Shown here piece by piece: positions 35,742 to 44,753 of a DNA stretch of 64,000 bases (position 1 is its first letter; each line of letters starts with the position of its first letter). A program made the translations under genes and the position numbers. The stretch covers positions 65,777 through 129,776 of the forward strand of contig JAEOSR010000163.1 in assembly GCA_016840285.1 (NCBI GenBank), read 5' to 3'. The notes below the pieces were generated by a model. That model did not search any database, was not told where the DNA came from, and saw only the letters and a list, made by a program, of their open reading frames with translations. Origin of the DNA: Candidatus Hodarchaeota archaeon (lineage in GTDB: Archaea; Asgardarchaeota; Heimdallarchaeia; Hodarchaeales; Hodarchaeaceae).

Positions 35742-37364
35742 TTACTTTTTCTTTCCACTTTGGTGCTTCCAACAGCTCTTCACAAAAGCTTTGAATAGAG
35801 GAGCAGGTTGCTCGAAACGGGAAAAAAACTCAGGGTGAAACTGTGTCCCTATAAAGAATGGATGATCAGTCAGTTCTCCAATATGAACAACAGAGCTGTC
35901 AGAAGACATTCCAGAGAATGTGAATCCTTTTGCAGCTAATTGAGAGGCATATTTGGGATTGATTTCATAACGGTGCCGGAAACGTTCCTTAATTTCTTTT
36001 TCACCATATATTGTATGAACTTTGGTACCATCTGAGATAACCACGGGATATAGTCCAAGTCGCATTGTTCCTCCCTTACGATAAACCGTACGTTGTGAAG
36101 GTAACAAATCGATCACAGGATGGGGAGTATCATGAGCGAATTCTGTAGAGTTGGCGTTTTCAAGTCCACACACATTTCTAGCATATTCAATAATGGCACA
36201 TTGAAGACCTAAGCAAATTCCTAAGAAGGGTAGGTTGTCTTCCCGTAGTTTTTTAATTAAGGCGACCTTTCCCTCGATCCCCCGATATCCAAAACCTCCA
36301 GGAATAATAATACCAGCACAAGATTGAATATGGTGATTAATGTCCTTATCAGTTATATTTGTGGTTTCGATAAAAACTGGATTCACTTCTATACCTAAAT
36401 GAGCTCCCGCGTGAGTCAATGCTTTAACAATGGAGACATAGGCGTCTCCAAGTGCTGTGTATTTGCCTCCTATACCAATCTCTACTTCTCCTATTGGATT
36501 ATTTATTTTATCTAAGATGTTTCTCCAAGTAGAGAGAGTAGGTAACTTTTTAGGGCCTATCTGTAGTTTATTGAAGAGACTAGTAAGGATTTCCTCTTCC
36601 AATAACTGAAAAGGATACTCATAGATAATTGGGACATCATGTCCAGAGATAACGTCAGAGACGGAAATATTACAAAAAAGAGCTACTTTCTGGCGTACGT
36701 CGAATTTTAACGGTTTTTCTGAACGACACAGCAAGATATCAGGCTGTACTCCCATCCCCTGCAATGTTTTAACACTAGCTTGCGTTGGTTTTGTTTTTTG
36801 CTCTCCAACGACTTTTAAAACGGGAATTAGAGTTACGTGTACCCAACAAACGTCAGATCGGTCACAAGATAAAGCTAATTGCCGCAATGCTTCTATAAAA
36901 TAGGCGTTCTCAATGTCCCCAACTGTTCCCCCCACTTCAACAAGTGTTACATCTACGATATCATCTTTTTGACGTATCCAAGATATGATTTCGTTTGTCA
37001 CATGAGGAATGAATTGGATATCTTGACCGAGAAATTCTCCTTGTCTTTCTTTATCAATAATGTTCTGAAAAATCTGGCCCCCCGTTAAAGAAGACCATGA
37101 GTCAAGTGAGACATTAAGAAATCTTTCATAGGTTCCAAGATCCATATCTGTTTCAGTTCCATCATCAAGGACAAAAACCTCTCCATGCTTAAACGGATTG
37201 ATCGTACCTGCATCAACATTCAAATATCCGTCAAACTTTATGGGGGCAACAGAGTAACCAGAAGCACTAAGGAGTTTTGCAAGAGATGCGGCTAATAAAC
37301 CTTTTCCCAAGCCGCTCATAACTCCTCCAGTCACGATAATATACTTGTGGGATATTCTAATCAC
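35742..37364 (-). CDS. pyrG: CTP synthase
   Basis: 540 residues, the normal length. The synthetase half starts with KYIIVTGGVMSGLGKGLLAA (P-loop) and has VEVGGTVGDIENAYFIEALR. The glutamine amidotransferase half has the nucleophile elbow GICLGLQCAI and HPEFFSRF. It makes CTP from UTP, ATP and glutamine. The usual DPYLNVDPGTM reads DGYLNVDAGTI here and LGHYERF reads LGTYERF, so it belongs to a divergent branch of the family. The ATG follows the spacer shared with the divergent flavin reductase gene. Confidence 0.93.
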   Translation of the reverse strand: MIRISHKYIIVTGGVMSGLGKGLLAASLAKLLSASGYSVAPIKFDGYLNVDAGTINPFKHGEVFVLDDGTETDMDLGTYERFLNVSLDSWSSLTGGQIFQNIIDKERQGEFLGQDIQFIPHVTNEIISWIRQKDDIVDVTLVEVGGTVGDIENAYFIEALRQLALSCDRSDVCWVHVTLIPVLKVVGEQKTKPTQASVKTLQGMGVQPDILLCRSEKPLKFDVRQKVALFCNISVSDVISGHDVPIIYEYPFQLLEEEILTSLFNKLQIGPKKLPTLSTWRNILDKINNPIGEVEIGIGGKYTALGDAYVSIVKALTHAGAHLGIEVNPVFIETTNITDKDINHHIQSCAGIIIPGGFGYRGIEGKVALIKKLREDNLPFLGICLGLQCAIIEYARNVCGLENANSTEFAHDTPHPVIDLLPSQRTVYRKGGTMRLGLYPVVISDGTKVHTIYGEKEIKERFRHRYEINPKYASQLAAKGFTFSGMSSDSSVVHIGELTDHPFFIGTQFHPEFFSRFEQPAPLFKAFVKSCWKHQSGKKK

Positions 37365-37487
37365 CTACGAGCCTATTGAAATAACATATTAAAAAGTAAT
37401 AAGAACCTGAAATATTTAGTGGTTATACTATCACATGTAGATGTAAACATTATAGTAATCATCTTTACCATTTTTCTAAGGAATGAA

Positions 37488-38036
37488 ATGAAAATGAATC
37501 CAAAAAAAGAACTATATGGGCCGACTGTATCATGGTTTCCAGCCCCAGTCGTTCTAGTCTCCTGTGGGAACAAAAAAAAGGCTAATATTATTACTATTGC
37601 GTGGGCTGGTGTTGTTTGTTCAAAACCTCCATTAATATCAATTTCTATTCGTCCATCAAGATTTAGCTATGAGATAATTTCTAACAGTGGAGAATTCGTC
37701 GTAAATATCCCAACGTCAGGTCAATTAGAGGAAGCTGAATTATGTGGGAAAAAAACAGGAAAAGACACAGATAAATGGACAGCTTGTGGTTTCACTCCCG
37801 AAAAAGGAACAAAAGGATCAGCTCCTCTGATCAAAGAGTGTCCTGTCAACATTGAATGCAAAGTAGTGAAAACTCTTACTGATATTGGAACACATACGAT
37901 TTTTATTGGAGAAGTGCAAGAGGTACATGTTGATTCTCAAATAGCTCCAAAAACAGTCTTAGATATTGCGCCACTTTGTTATTCACCTAAATCAGGAATT
38001 TTTGGGAAGTCTCAAGCTCTCAGCGAAGAGATATAA
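37488..38036 (+). CDS. Flavin reductase-like domain protein (FMN-binding split barrel)
   Basis: 182 residues from the chosen start. The pattern TVSWFPAPVVLVSCGNKKKANIITIAWAG, SKPPLISISIRPSRFSYEII, and FVVNIPTS is that of flavin reductase-like proteins that bind FMN. The C-terminus ends with PLCYSPKSGIFGKSQAL, typical of archaeal members. The partner oxidoreductase is unknown. The upstream ATG at 37419 would add 23 hydrophobic residues of no known role; AAGGA before 37488 supports the shorter form. Confidence 0.85.
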   Translation: MKMNPKKELYGPTVSWFPAPVVLVSCGNKKKANIITIAWAGVVCSKPPLISISIRPSRFSYEIISNSGEFVVNIPTSGQLEEAELCGKKTGKDTDKWTACGFTPEKGTKGSAPLIKECPVNIECKVVKTLTDIGTHTIFIGEVQEVHVDSQIAPKTVLDIAPLCYSPKSGIFGKSQALSEEI

Positions 38037-38082
38037 ATAAATAAGAGAAAATTCTCTAAATCATTTGTAGGAAATAGTGAAT

Positions 38083-39579
38083 ATGGATCTTGCCTCCTCT
38101 ATAAACCTCTACTGTCGAAAACTCGGTATCTGGTTCCTAGGTCTTATTCCCGTTCTTCTCGCTATTATACTAATTGGGCTCGCTCTCTTGCCTTCAAAAG
38201 CAATTGATGAATTCAGATTCTTTTATCTTATCGCGTCAATTGTCTATATTGGACTGATTATTACAGCAATTCCCTTCTCTCTCAATGGTTTCTTCATGGA
38301 AAGAGCATTCAATGAGGAGATTCGGAAAATCACCAGTTCTGGATTATTAATCCGAGGTGTTGAAGGATTCAATGAAATCGAGTCATCAATTAAATTACTC
38401 TATCGCGGTTCTTATAGCATTACTGGAAGTATTATTGTTTCATTTTTAGTTTTTATTGCCGCTCTTTTATTGGATCCCTCAGCTGAAGTAGATCCGACTA
38501 CTGCATTATTAGCTCGATTTTTTATTTTTTTTGCGAGTATTGGATTACTTGCTATATCAAGTGGGGCATCACTCCTCTTACGACTTCCTGATAAATCTGC
38601 TCTACAACCAGGAGGACTAATGAGATTTTATTCACCCAAGAGTATAAGCTTAAAATTAGATAATATTCTAGCAGATTCCATTTTTACTCATCTTGATCCC
38701 ATTACAAGAATTCGTATGGATGAATGGTCAAAATCAATCCAGGAGCACTTGAATACGAATTATCTAACTAACTTAGAAGATCAAACGAGATTGGAACGTG
38801 CACGAGAAAAGATATTCCTAATGATTTATCTTAAAGAATATATTCCAGAATTGATGACTGAGGCAATTTTCCTTAGAGAATTATCAGAGATTATTAATCC
38901 AAACTACTTAGATGAGTTTAAAACAGGGTATGATTCTGGAATTTCATCAAGAACTTTGACGACTGTAATTCGTGACATTGAAGATGAAATTCCGCAGATT
39001 TTCGAATTAATTCAGCGAATATTTGTGTTAGTTACCGATAACTTGCGATATTTGCAAACTAGGGAAGAGTTTGTGACAATTTGTCACCCTACAGAACATA
39101 TAGGTAATATTGATCCATTTAGGATTACGATTTTCATCTTAAATCTGAAAAAAATTCAACAAAAAGTTCACATTCAAGCACAAACCTCTATGAGCTCCTT
39201 GGATCCAGATGATGCGTCACAAATGCTATTACTGGATACAGGGGAATTAGAGCTTCCTACCCAAGATATTCCTCTAGAATTTTCCTCATCAACCGAACCA
39301 ATTGATGTATTACGATTAGTAAGCAGTATTCTCCAAGTAGGTGATGTTCTGAATCTACAATTTCGTCCCAATAGATCTGGAACCCATGTATTAAATATAT
39401 CCATTGATGACCCTGATCGTGGGATCATAACAGGCAGATCAGTGGTGATCGAAGTTCGTCGTGATTTACGTTACTTCGCAAAAACCGTTGGAGCAAAAAT
39501 TCTAGGTTATGCTGGAGCCGCAATCTCATTCATTGGCATCGGTATGGGGTCTCTTGTCGGTCTTTTTGGCTTTGGCTAA
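38083..39579 (+). CDS. Membrane protein with large cytoplasmic domain, unknown function
   Basis: 498 residues. Four membrane helices in the first 180 residues (for example LGIWFLGLIPVLLAIILIGL and FFIFFASIGLLAISSGASLL), then about 290 residues that are soluble and mixed alpha/beta, then a short hydrophobic, Gly-rich end (GYAGAAISFIGIGMGSLVGLFGFG). No domain was recognised. A GTG six bases upstream (38077) could also start it. It is 47 bases after the flavin reductase gene on the same strand, so they may be co-transcribed. Confidence 0.62.
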   Translation: MDLASSINLYCRKLGIWFLGLIPVLLAIILIGLALLPSKAIDEFRFFYLIASIVYIGLIITAIPFSLNGFFMERAFNEEIRKITSSGLLIRGVEGFNEIESSIKLLYRGSYSITGSIIVSFLVFIAALLLDPSAEVDPTTALLARFFIFFASIGLLAISSGASLLLRLPDKSALQPGGLMRFYSPKSISLKLDNILADSIFTHLDPITRIRMDEWSKSIQEHLNTNYLTNLEDQTRLERAREKIFLMIYLKEYIPELMTEAIFLRELSEIINPNYLDEFKTGYDSGISSRTLTTVIRDIEDEIPQIFELIQRIFVLVTDNLRYLQTREEFVTICHPTEHIGNIDPFRITIFILNLKKIQQKVHIQAQTSMSSLDPDDASQMLLLDTGELELPTQDIPLEFSSSTEPIDVLRLVSSILQVGDVLNLQFRPNRSGTHVLNISIDDPDRGIITGRSVVIEVRRDLRYFAKTVGAKILGYAGAAISFIGIGMGSLVGLFGFG

Positions 39580-39642
39580 AATTCATCGTCAAAACGTAAT
39601 TCTTTTTTCGATGTTAGAATTTGATATAAATAATCAAGTTGA

Positions 39643-40848
39643 TTAAATATGCTTTAATGCTTGCTCTAAATCAAACAGGAGATCTTCAACATCCTCAATT
39701 CCAACACTAAGACGTAATAATGTTTCCGTTATTCCTGTGGTTGCTTTCAATTCAGATTCAAGGTCATAATGGGTCATGATATACGGCCATTCGATAAGTG
39801 ATTGGATATCACCAAGATCCATGGCCAAACGGATGATTTTCACCCTATTAGCTAGAAAATCTCGAACTTTATCCTCATTCTCCAGCTCAAAAGATAGCAT
39901 TCCCCCAAATGGATTCATTTGCTTTTTTACAACTTCAAATTGAGGATGGCTTGCTAAACCAGGATAATAGACTTGGGTCACTTTTTGATGCTCTTCAAGA
40001 TATCTAGCAATTTCTAAAGCATTTCTTGATTGTTGATTAACTCTTAAACCAATTGTCTTTAATCCTCGTAAAATTAAATATGAGTTCAATGATGATGGGG
40101 TCTGACCAAGTGTTTCACAGAATTGTCGGCGATATTCAGAAAGAATCTCCATATCATTGCTAGCAATTACTCCTCCTAGAGCATCCCCATGTCCATTAAT
40201 AAATTTAGAACTAGAATGAACCTCAAAATCTACCCCTAATTTCAATGGATGTTGACAGATGGGAGAGGCAAAAGTATTATCGAAAGTCACACTTGTCTCT
40301 AAATTATATTCATGAACAAGGTCACAAATAGCCTTGATGTCGTAACAGCGCATTGTAGGATTAGCTGGAGATTCAAAATGGACAACAGAATAAGTATTGC
40401 TACCAAGTTGTTTTTCTAGTTCTCCAAGATCCCGGAAATCTAAATAATCACAAGTGATACCCATTTTTGGTAATGTCTCAGTCGTAAATTGATTTGTACT
40501 TCTATATACGGAATCAGACGCTAATATCTTTGTACCAGTTTTGTAATTTGCCAAAATAATGAAAGAAATGGCAGCCATCCCTGAAGATGTTGCTATTGTA
40601 CCCTTACAACCAATAATGGATGCTAATTTAAGTTCGAGAGCGTTTGTAGTAGGATTAGCTGTCCGTGAATAAAAGTATGTAAATTCCTCTGGATTTATTC
40701 CATAAGCATTGGCGGCAGCTTCAAAAAATTTCCCCATGTTAGGATAGGAAAAAGTATTGCTTGTATATATTGGAGTTTTTAACGCTCTTGTTGTTGGATC
40801 TGGCCGTTCACCCCCGTGAACTGCGCGTGTATTTAATCCTCTTTGCAT
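39643..40848 (-). CDS. PLP-dependent Cys/Met metabolism enzyme (cystathionine gamma-synthase/lyase or methionine gamma-lyase)
   Basis: 401 residues. The start LNTRAVHGGERPDPTTRALK and the segment YFYSRTANPTTNALELKLA are typical of the family. Asp 190 in VTFDNTFASP holds the PLP ring, and Lys 215 in HSSSKFINGHGDALGGV forms the Schiff base. Cofactor residues are complete, so it should be an active enzyme in the transsulfuration or methionine-breakdown route. Which reaction cannot be read from these motifs. It is cytoplasmic. Confidence 0.88.
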   Translation of the reverse strand: MQRGLNTRAVHGGERPDPTTRALKTPIYTSNTFSYPNMGKFFEAAANAYGINPEEFTYFYSRTANPTTNALELKLASIIGCKGTIATSSGMAAISFIILANYKTGTKILASDSVYRSTNQFTTETLPKMGITCDYLDFRDLGELEKQLGSNTYSVVHFESPANPTMRCYDIKAICDLVHEYNLETSVTFDNTFASPICQHPLKLGVDFEVHSSSKFINGHGDALGGVIASNDMEILSEYRRQFCETLGQTPSSLNSYLILRGLKTIGLRVNQQSRNALEIARYLEEHQKVTQVYYPGLASHPQFEVVKKQMNPFGGMLSFELENEDKVRDFLANRVKIIRLAMDLGDIQSLIEWPYIMTHYDLESELKATTGITETLLRLSVGIEDVEDLLFDLEQALKHI

Positions 40849-40910
40849 ATGAAAACCTCAAATAAATCAATTAATACAGTTCTTAAGTAGATAGTAGTAC
40901 TCAACTCACC

Positions 40911-41582
40911 TTATAATTCATTTTTATTCCTTCTGAAGGTTCTTTTCAATCGGTGGTTAATAGTGTGAAGATGGAGTGATAAAGGAGATCGTTTTCCCTC
41001 TACAGTTGTTTCACCTCTCTGGAGCGATTGATGGAATGCATCTGTAGTAGAACCATCAAAAGAAATCCATGCTTTACCTATCTCAGGAGCAAAATGTGCG
41101 TCTGATCCTGCAGTTTGTATAAAAGAGTAATTTTCAGCAAGCCTTAAAGCTTTTTTGTTTGCTCCTGGTAAAATACAACGTGAATTAAAAACCTCAATTG
41201 CATCAATGAAAGGGAAATCTTCGTCAGTAACTCTAAATCTCTTGCCACGGATTACATCGAAAGGATGAGGAATCACCACTATTCCCCCTCTTTCCCTTAT
41301 TTCTTCAGTAATATCAGGAAATTGGGTGGTTGAAAGACACTCTTCAATCCATGCTCCAATGATTTCACCTCGGTTTGTTAAAACTTCAATCCCTGGAACA
41401 AAAATGAAATCTTCATTAGGAGAAAGAACTTCTTTAAATGCTAAGGCTCCTTTAACTGTGTTATGATCGCAAATCATGATTCCTTGGAGTCCTTGTTTTC
41501 TGCAAAGCTTTAGAATATCCTTTGGTTCAAGGTTGGAGCATTTTGAGTATTTTGTGTGACAGTGAAAGTCCACGCGTGCCAT
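40911..41582 (-). CDS. PHP-domain metal-dependent phosphoesterase
   Basis: 223 residues. The N-terminal motif VDFHCHTKYSKCS carries HxH, then ICDHNTVKGAL, and later VIPHPFDVIRGKR, FNSRC and AGSDAHFAPEIG give the remaining His/Asp metal ligands of the PHP fold. Many PHP proteins hydrolyse phosphodiesters or small sugar and nucleotide phosphates; substrate here is unknown. The ATG directly follows a short spacer, and the gene lies 63 bases upstream of the PLP enzyme gene on the same strand. Confidence 0.82.
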   Translation of the reverse strand: MARVDFHCHTKYSKCSNLEPKDILKLCRKQGLQGIMICDHNTVKGALAFKEVLSPNEDFIFVPGIEVLTNRGEIIGAWIEECLSTTQFPDITEEIRERGGIVVIPHPFDVIRGKRFRVTDEDFPFIDAIEVFNSRCILPGANKKALRLAENYSFIQTAGSDAHFAPEIGKAWISFDGSTTDAFHQSLQRGETTVEGKRSPLSLHLHTINHRLKRTFRRNKNEL

Positions 41583-41727
41583 AGTGATTCACAAATTAAC
41601 CTTATTGAAAGATTGGTTGTTAGTTTCAAGACTGCATTGGTTTTGAGTAAAAGGCTTCATTTAATTATTGCGTTTAATATTTAAAATGTGAAGAATTTGT
41701 TTGCGAAATTTATAGAGTTGATATAAA

Positions 41728-43119
41728 ATGGATGATAGTTCGCATAGCCAGTCTTCTTTGAACAATCTGCAGAAATGGTCATTTGGTTTAGGCAGTTTTG
41801 CTCAGTGGTTCATTAATAGTGCTTTTAATACTTGGGTTCTAACATTCTATTTTGCCGCAGTTCGACTTCCAATAAACTATATTATGACAGCTTTTATATT
41901 ATGGACCGTATGGAATGCAATTAATGATCCCTTAATAGGATATTTGTCTGATAGGACTAATACGCGTTTTGGGAGAAGAAAACCTTATATCATGATTGGA
42001 TTAGTCCCAATTTTGATAATCGAGATCATTTTATGGATTCCTCCTGTTCCTATTGGAGATGATTATTTTATTACCTTTCTATATCTTTTAGTAATGTTAT
42101 TTTGTTATGATACGTTCTACACGATGGTTTCTCTCCCTTATGATAGCTTATTTCCAGAATTATATACATCTGTCGAAGAGAGGGCAGATGTCAACTCAAT
42201 CAGACAAGTTCTCTCAACAATAGGATTAATTGCAGCTTTTTTAATTCCTGGGATTTTTATTGGAAATCAAGATGTTATGGATGGGTATCTAATCAATGGA
42301 ATTGTCACCACGATTATTATATTAATTTCAATTTTAATTTCATTAAAGTGGGGTGTGTTAGAACGCCCTGAATTCACCCAGGATTATCATCAAGAATTTA
42401 ATTTCTTTCAAGGTTTGAAACATAGTTTTCGTCTCAGGAGTTTTGTACTTTATACAATAATGTTCTTTCTGTATGAATATACTTTACTTGTTCTCTCATC
42501 TACAGTTCCTTTATATGCGGAATGGGTATTAGGAATAGAAGATACTCTGTTGACTTCAATTTTACTGGGAACCATGTTTATCGTAGGTATTGCAACTGTG
42601 CTCTTTTGGAGAAGATTAGATGTAAAATATGGCAGTCGAAAGATGTATGCAGTATCAATAGTAGTTTACATAATTACTTCAATCCCATTATTAATTATAA
42701 ACTCCTTTGAAACAGCAATAATGACAGTTGTCTTCATGGGTTTTGGTTTCGGAGGTATGCTATATTTTATCTATCTAATCATAGCTGATGTAATTGATGA
42801 TGATGAATTAAGAACAGGAGTTCGTCGTGAGGGTACCTTCTTTGGAATTACTAATTTCTTCATGCGTCTTTCAATGATTTTTTCGATAATCACCGTTTCC
42901 TTGGTTTTTTCCAAGACTGGCTGGGAAACATATAAACCAAATCCAGGTGTCGATGTAATACTAGGATTAAGACTCCTTGTATTCTTATTTCCAGCCATAG
43001 CATTGGTAATTACCCTCATCTGCCTATATTTCTATCCTTATACTAGAGATTATATCATAAATATGAAATCACATGTTCAAGAGTTACACAGGAAAAAACT
43101 AGATCAGATCAGTTCTTAA
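41728..43119 (+). CDS. GPH-family (MFS-type) sodium-sugar symporter-like transporter
   Basis: 463 residues with about 12 membrane helices. The family signatures are IWTVWNAINDPLIGYLSDRTN after helix 2 and RRKPYIMIG, as in melibiose (MelB)-like carriers, with more conserved charged residues in the C-terminal half (GTFFGITNFFMRL). Such carriers usually move sugars with Na+ or H+. The C-terminus overlaps the mttB-like gene tail by 11 bases in opposite direction. The gene is otherwise alone, and no sugar-degrading operon is adjacent. Confidence 0.85.
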   Translation: MDDSSHSQSSLNNLQKWSFGLGSFAQWFINSAFNTWVLTFYFAAVRLPINYIMTAFILWTVWNAINDPLIGYLSDRTNTRFGRRKPYIMIGLVPILIIEIILWIPPVPIGDDYFITFLYLLVMLFCYDTFYTMVSLPYDSLFPELYTSVEERADVNSIRQVLSTIGLIAAFLIPGIFIGNQDVMDGYLINGIVTTIIILISILISLKWGVLERPEFTQDYHQEFNFFQGLKHSFRLRSFVLYTIMFFLYEYTLLVLSSTVPLYAEWVLGIEDTLLTSILLGTMFIVGIATVLFWRRLDVKYGSRKMYAVSIVVYIITSIPLLIINSFETAIMTVVFMGFGFGGMLYFIYLIIADVIDDDELRTGVRREGTFFGITNFFMRLSMIFSIITVSLVFSKTGWETYKPNPGVDVILGLRLLVFLFPAIALVITLICLYFYPYTRDYIINMKSHVQELHRKKLDQISS

Positions 43120-44602
43120 CATATTTTTTATGGATATTCTTCATAATTTCATCTAATTGCTTTACAATATCTTTATCAAGCTCTGGTGGTTGATGTGATT
43201 TCATAATTTCGTATGCTATCTCATTTGCACGTGTCACAATATCTTGTTTATCTGATTTTTCAAAGACAATGAAATCCGTCCGGTCAAATAATTTCGGCAA
43301 AAAGAATTCTGTTCGGAAATGTTTCAACGTGTGTGAATGACTCAAGAATTCTCCTCCAGGACCTACATCATGAATAACATCAACTGCTAGTGCCTCCTCA
43401 GAGATTTCAATGCCTCTTAATACACGATTTATTGCTTTCAAGCTCTCGTTGTTGAAAACCATTGCAGCAAAAGAAGCAGCTTGGATTCCAGGCCCAAGAC
43501 CTCCGAGGGCATTTACTATCAAGTTTACCCCAGCCATCGAAGCAAGTAACACATTCATTGTTGATTCCTGACCCGCTTGGGCGTCTAAAGCCTTAGAATC
43601 AGTGCAACCAGCTGTACCCCTCGTTGGTAAGTTATAATGCCTAGCCATTTGGGCTGTTAAGATATTCATTAATCCCACTTCTGGAGCGCCAAGTGTAATT
43701 TGAGCTGTTCTAGGATCCAGTATTGAGGAAGCTGTTCCATATACAATAGGTGGAGGGGGTGCAATTCCATAATATTCATTTGCTAATTGACACATTACAA
43801 TACCTGATAGGATCTCTGCATTATGTTGAACTAATGTTCCCCCTAATGTGGCTGGCCCAGTAGCATGAGCCATAACTTCTGGGCAAAAAAGAACTGGTAA
43901 ACCAAACATGGCAAATCCAAGTGCATAATCAGTCATCGTTTCATTATGCACAAGAGGAGAAACAGTGTTAACCCAAGCCCAAGAACAGGGTCGCTTTTGC
44001 AAATCGCTTAGGTCTTCCCGAAAAAGGTTGAAAAATTCTAAACCATCTTCAGGTGTTGCACCGCTTGGTGGTACAAACAATGGTTTGTCGGTATTTTTAA
44101 CTTCATAAATAAAACGATAAGCAGCGGCCGTCATGAGATCCAAGCCCTGGTCAATCTCCTCTACAGTTCCTGAAAGTCCTGAACCTCCCAGGTGCATCAT
44201 TTCAAGGGCGTTTCCAAGACGTGTCATATTTGCGATATCTTTGTAGGTCGACCTTTGTCGTTTTCCCTTAAAATCAATTATATGGGTTGGGGAATGGCTT
44301 ATAGTGTAATTAACACGTCCTGGTTCGAGCTTAATGTGTTTTTTAGAATCAGGATGAACACTATACCACGTAAATGAAGAGGGACATTTATTTAGTACAT
44401 CTTCAATAAGTTCTGAGTGTAAGAGTACCCTATTCGACTCAATCTTACATTTATTCTCTTTAAGAATGTCTAATGCTTGTTGGGATAGTACCCGTACGCC
44501 TGTATTCTTCAGGACTCTAAGTGATGCTTGGTGAATTTCTTCAACTTGTTCCTTTGAAAGGATTGTTAATGGAGGAAGATTGTTTTTAATACCAAGAAGC
44601 AT
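43109..44602 (-). CDS. MttB-like (trimethylamine/glycine betaine) methyltransferase family protein
   Basis: 497 residues with the COG5598 pattern: an N-terminal helical domain (VEEIHQASLRVLKNTGVRVL) and a TIM barrel that includes SPTHIIDFKGKRQRSTYKDI, PVLFCPEVMAHATGPATL and DVIHDVGPGGEFLSHSHTL. The whole frame is read without an internal TAG, so it is a non-pyrrolysine member of the type that demethylates glycine betaine or related quaternary amines. It would pass a methyl group to a corrinoid protein, but no corrinoid protein gene is in the window. Confidence 0.85.
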   Translation of the reverse strand: MLLGIKNNLPPLTILSKEQVEEIHQASLRVLKNTGVRVLSQQALDILKENKCKIESNRVLLHSELIEDVLNKCPSSFTWYSVHPDSKKHIKLEPGRVNYTISHSPTHIIDFKGKRQRSTYKDIANMTRLGNALEMMHLGGSGLSGTVEEIDQGLDLMTAAAYRFIYEVKNTDKPLFVPPSGATPEDGLEFFNLFREDLSDLQKRPCSWAWVNTVSPLVHNETMTDYALGFAMFGLPVLFCPEVMAHATGPATLGGTLVQHNAEILSGIVMCQLANEYYGIAPPPPIVYGTASSILDPRTAQITLGAPEVGLMNILTAQMARHYNLPTRGTAGCTDSKALDAQAGQESTMNVLLASMAGVNLIVNALGGLGPGIQAASFAAMVFNNESLKAINRVLRGIEISEEALAVDVIHDVGPGGEFLSHSHTLKHFRTEFFLPKLFDRTDFIVFEKSDKQDIVTRANEIAYEIMKSHQPPELDKDIVKQLDEIMKNIHKKYVKN

Positions 44603-44753
44603 GTTATCACCTAATAATAATTAAAATTTAGCAACAAGTGTTAATTAAATGAGTTCTGCTAACTAAAAGTATTTGAGCTTGACTTCCACCCAAAATGCTA
44701 AATATATGAAATATTCTAAACAAACATATCATTAGAAATTAGGTGTAAAAAGC

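Noticed and set aside
43109..43119. Overlap of transporter and MttB-like gene ends as a frameshift
   Set aside because: Both genes are complete with sensible C-termini; the 11-base tail-to-tail overlap is just tight packing.
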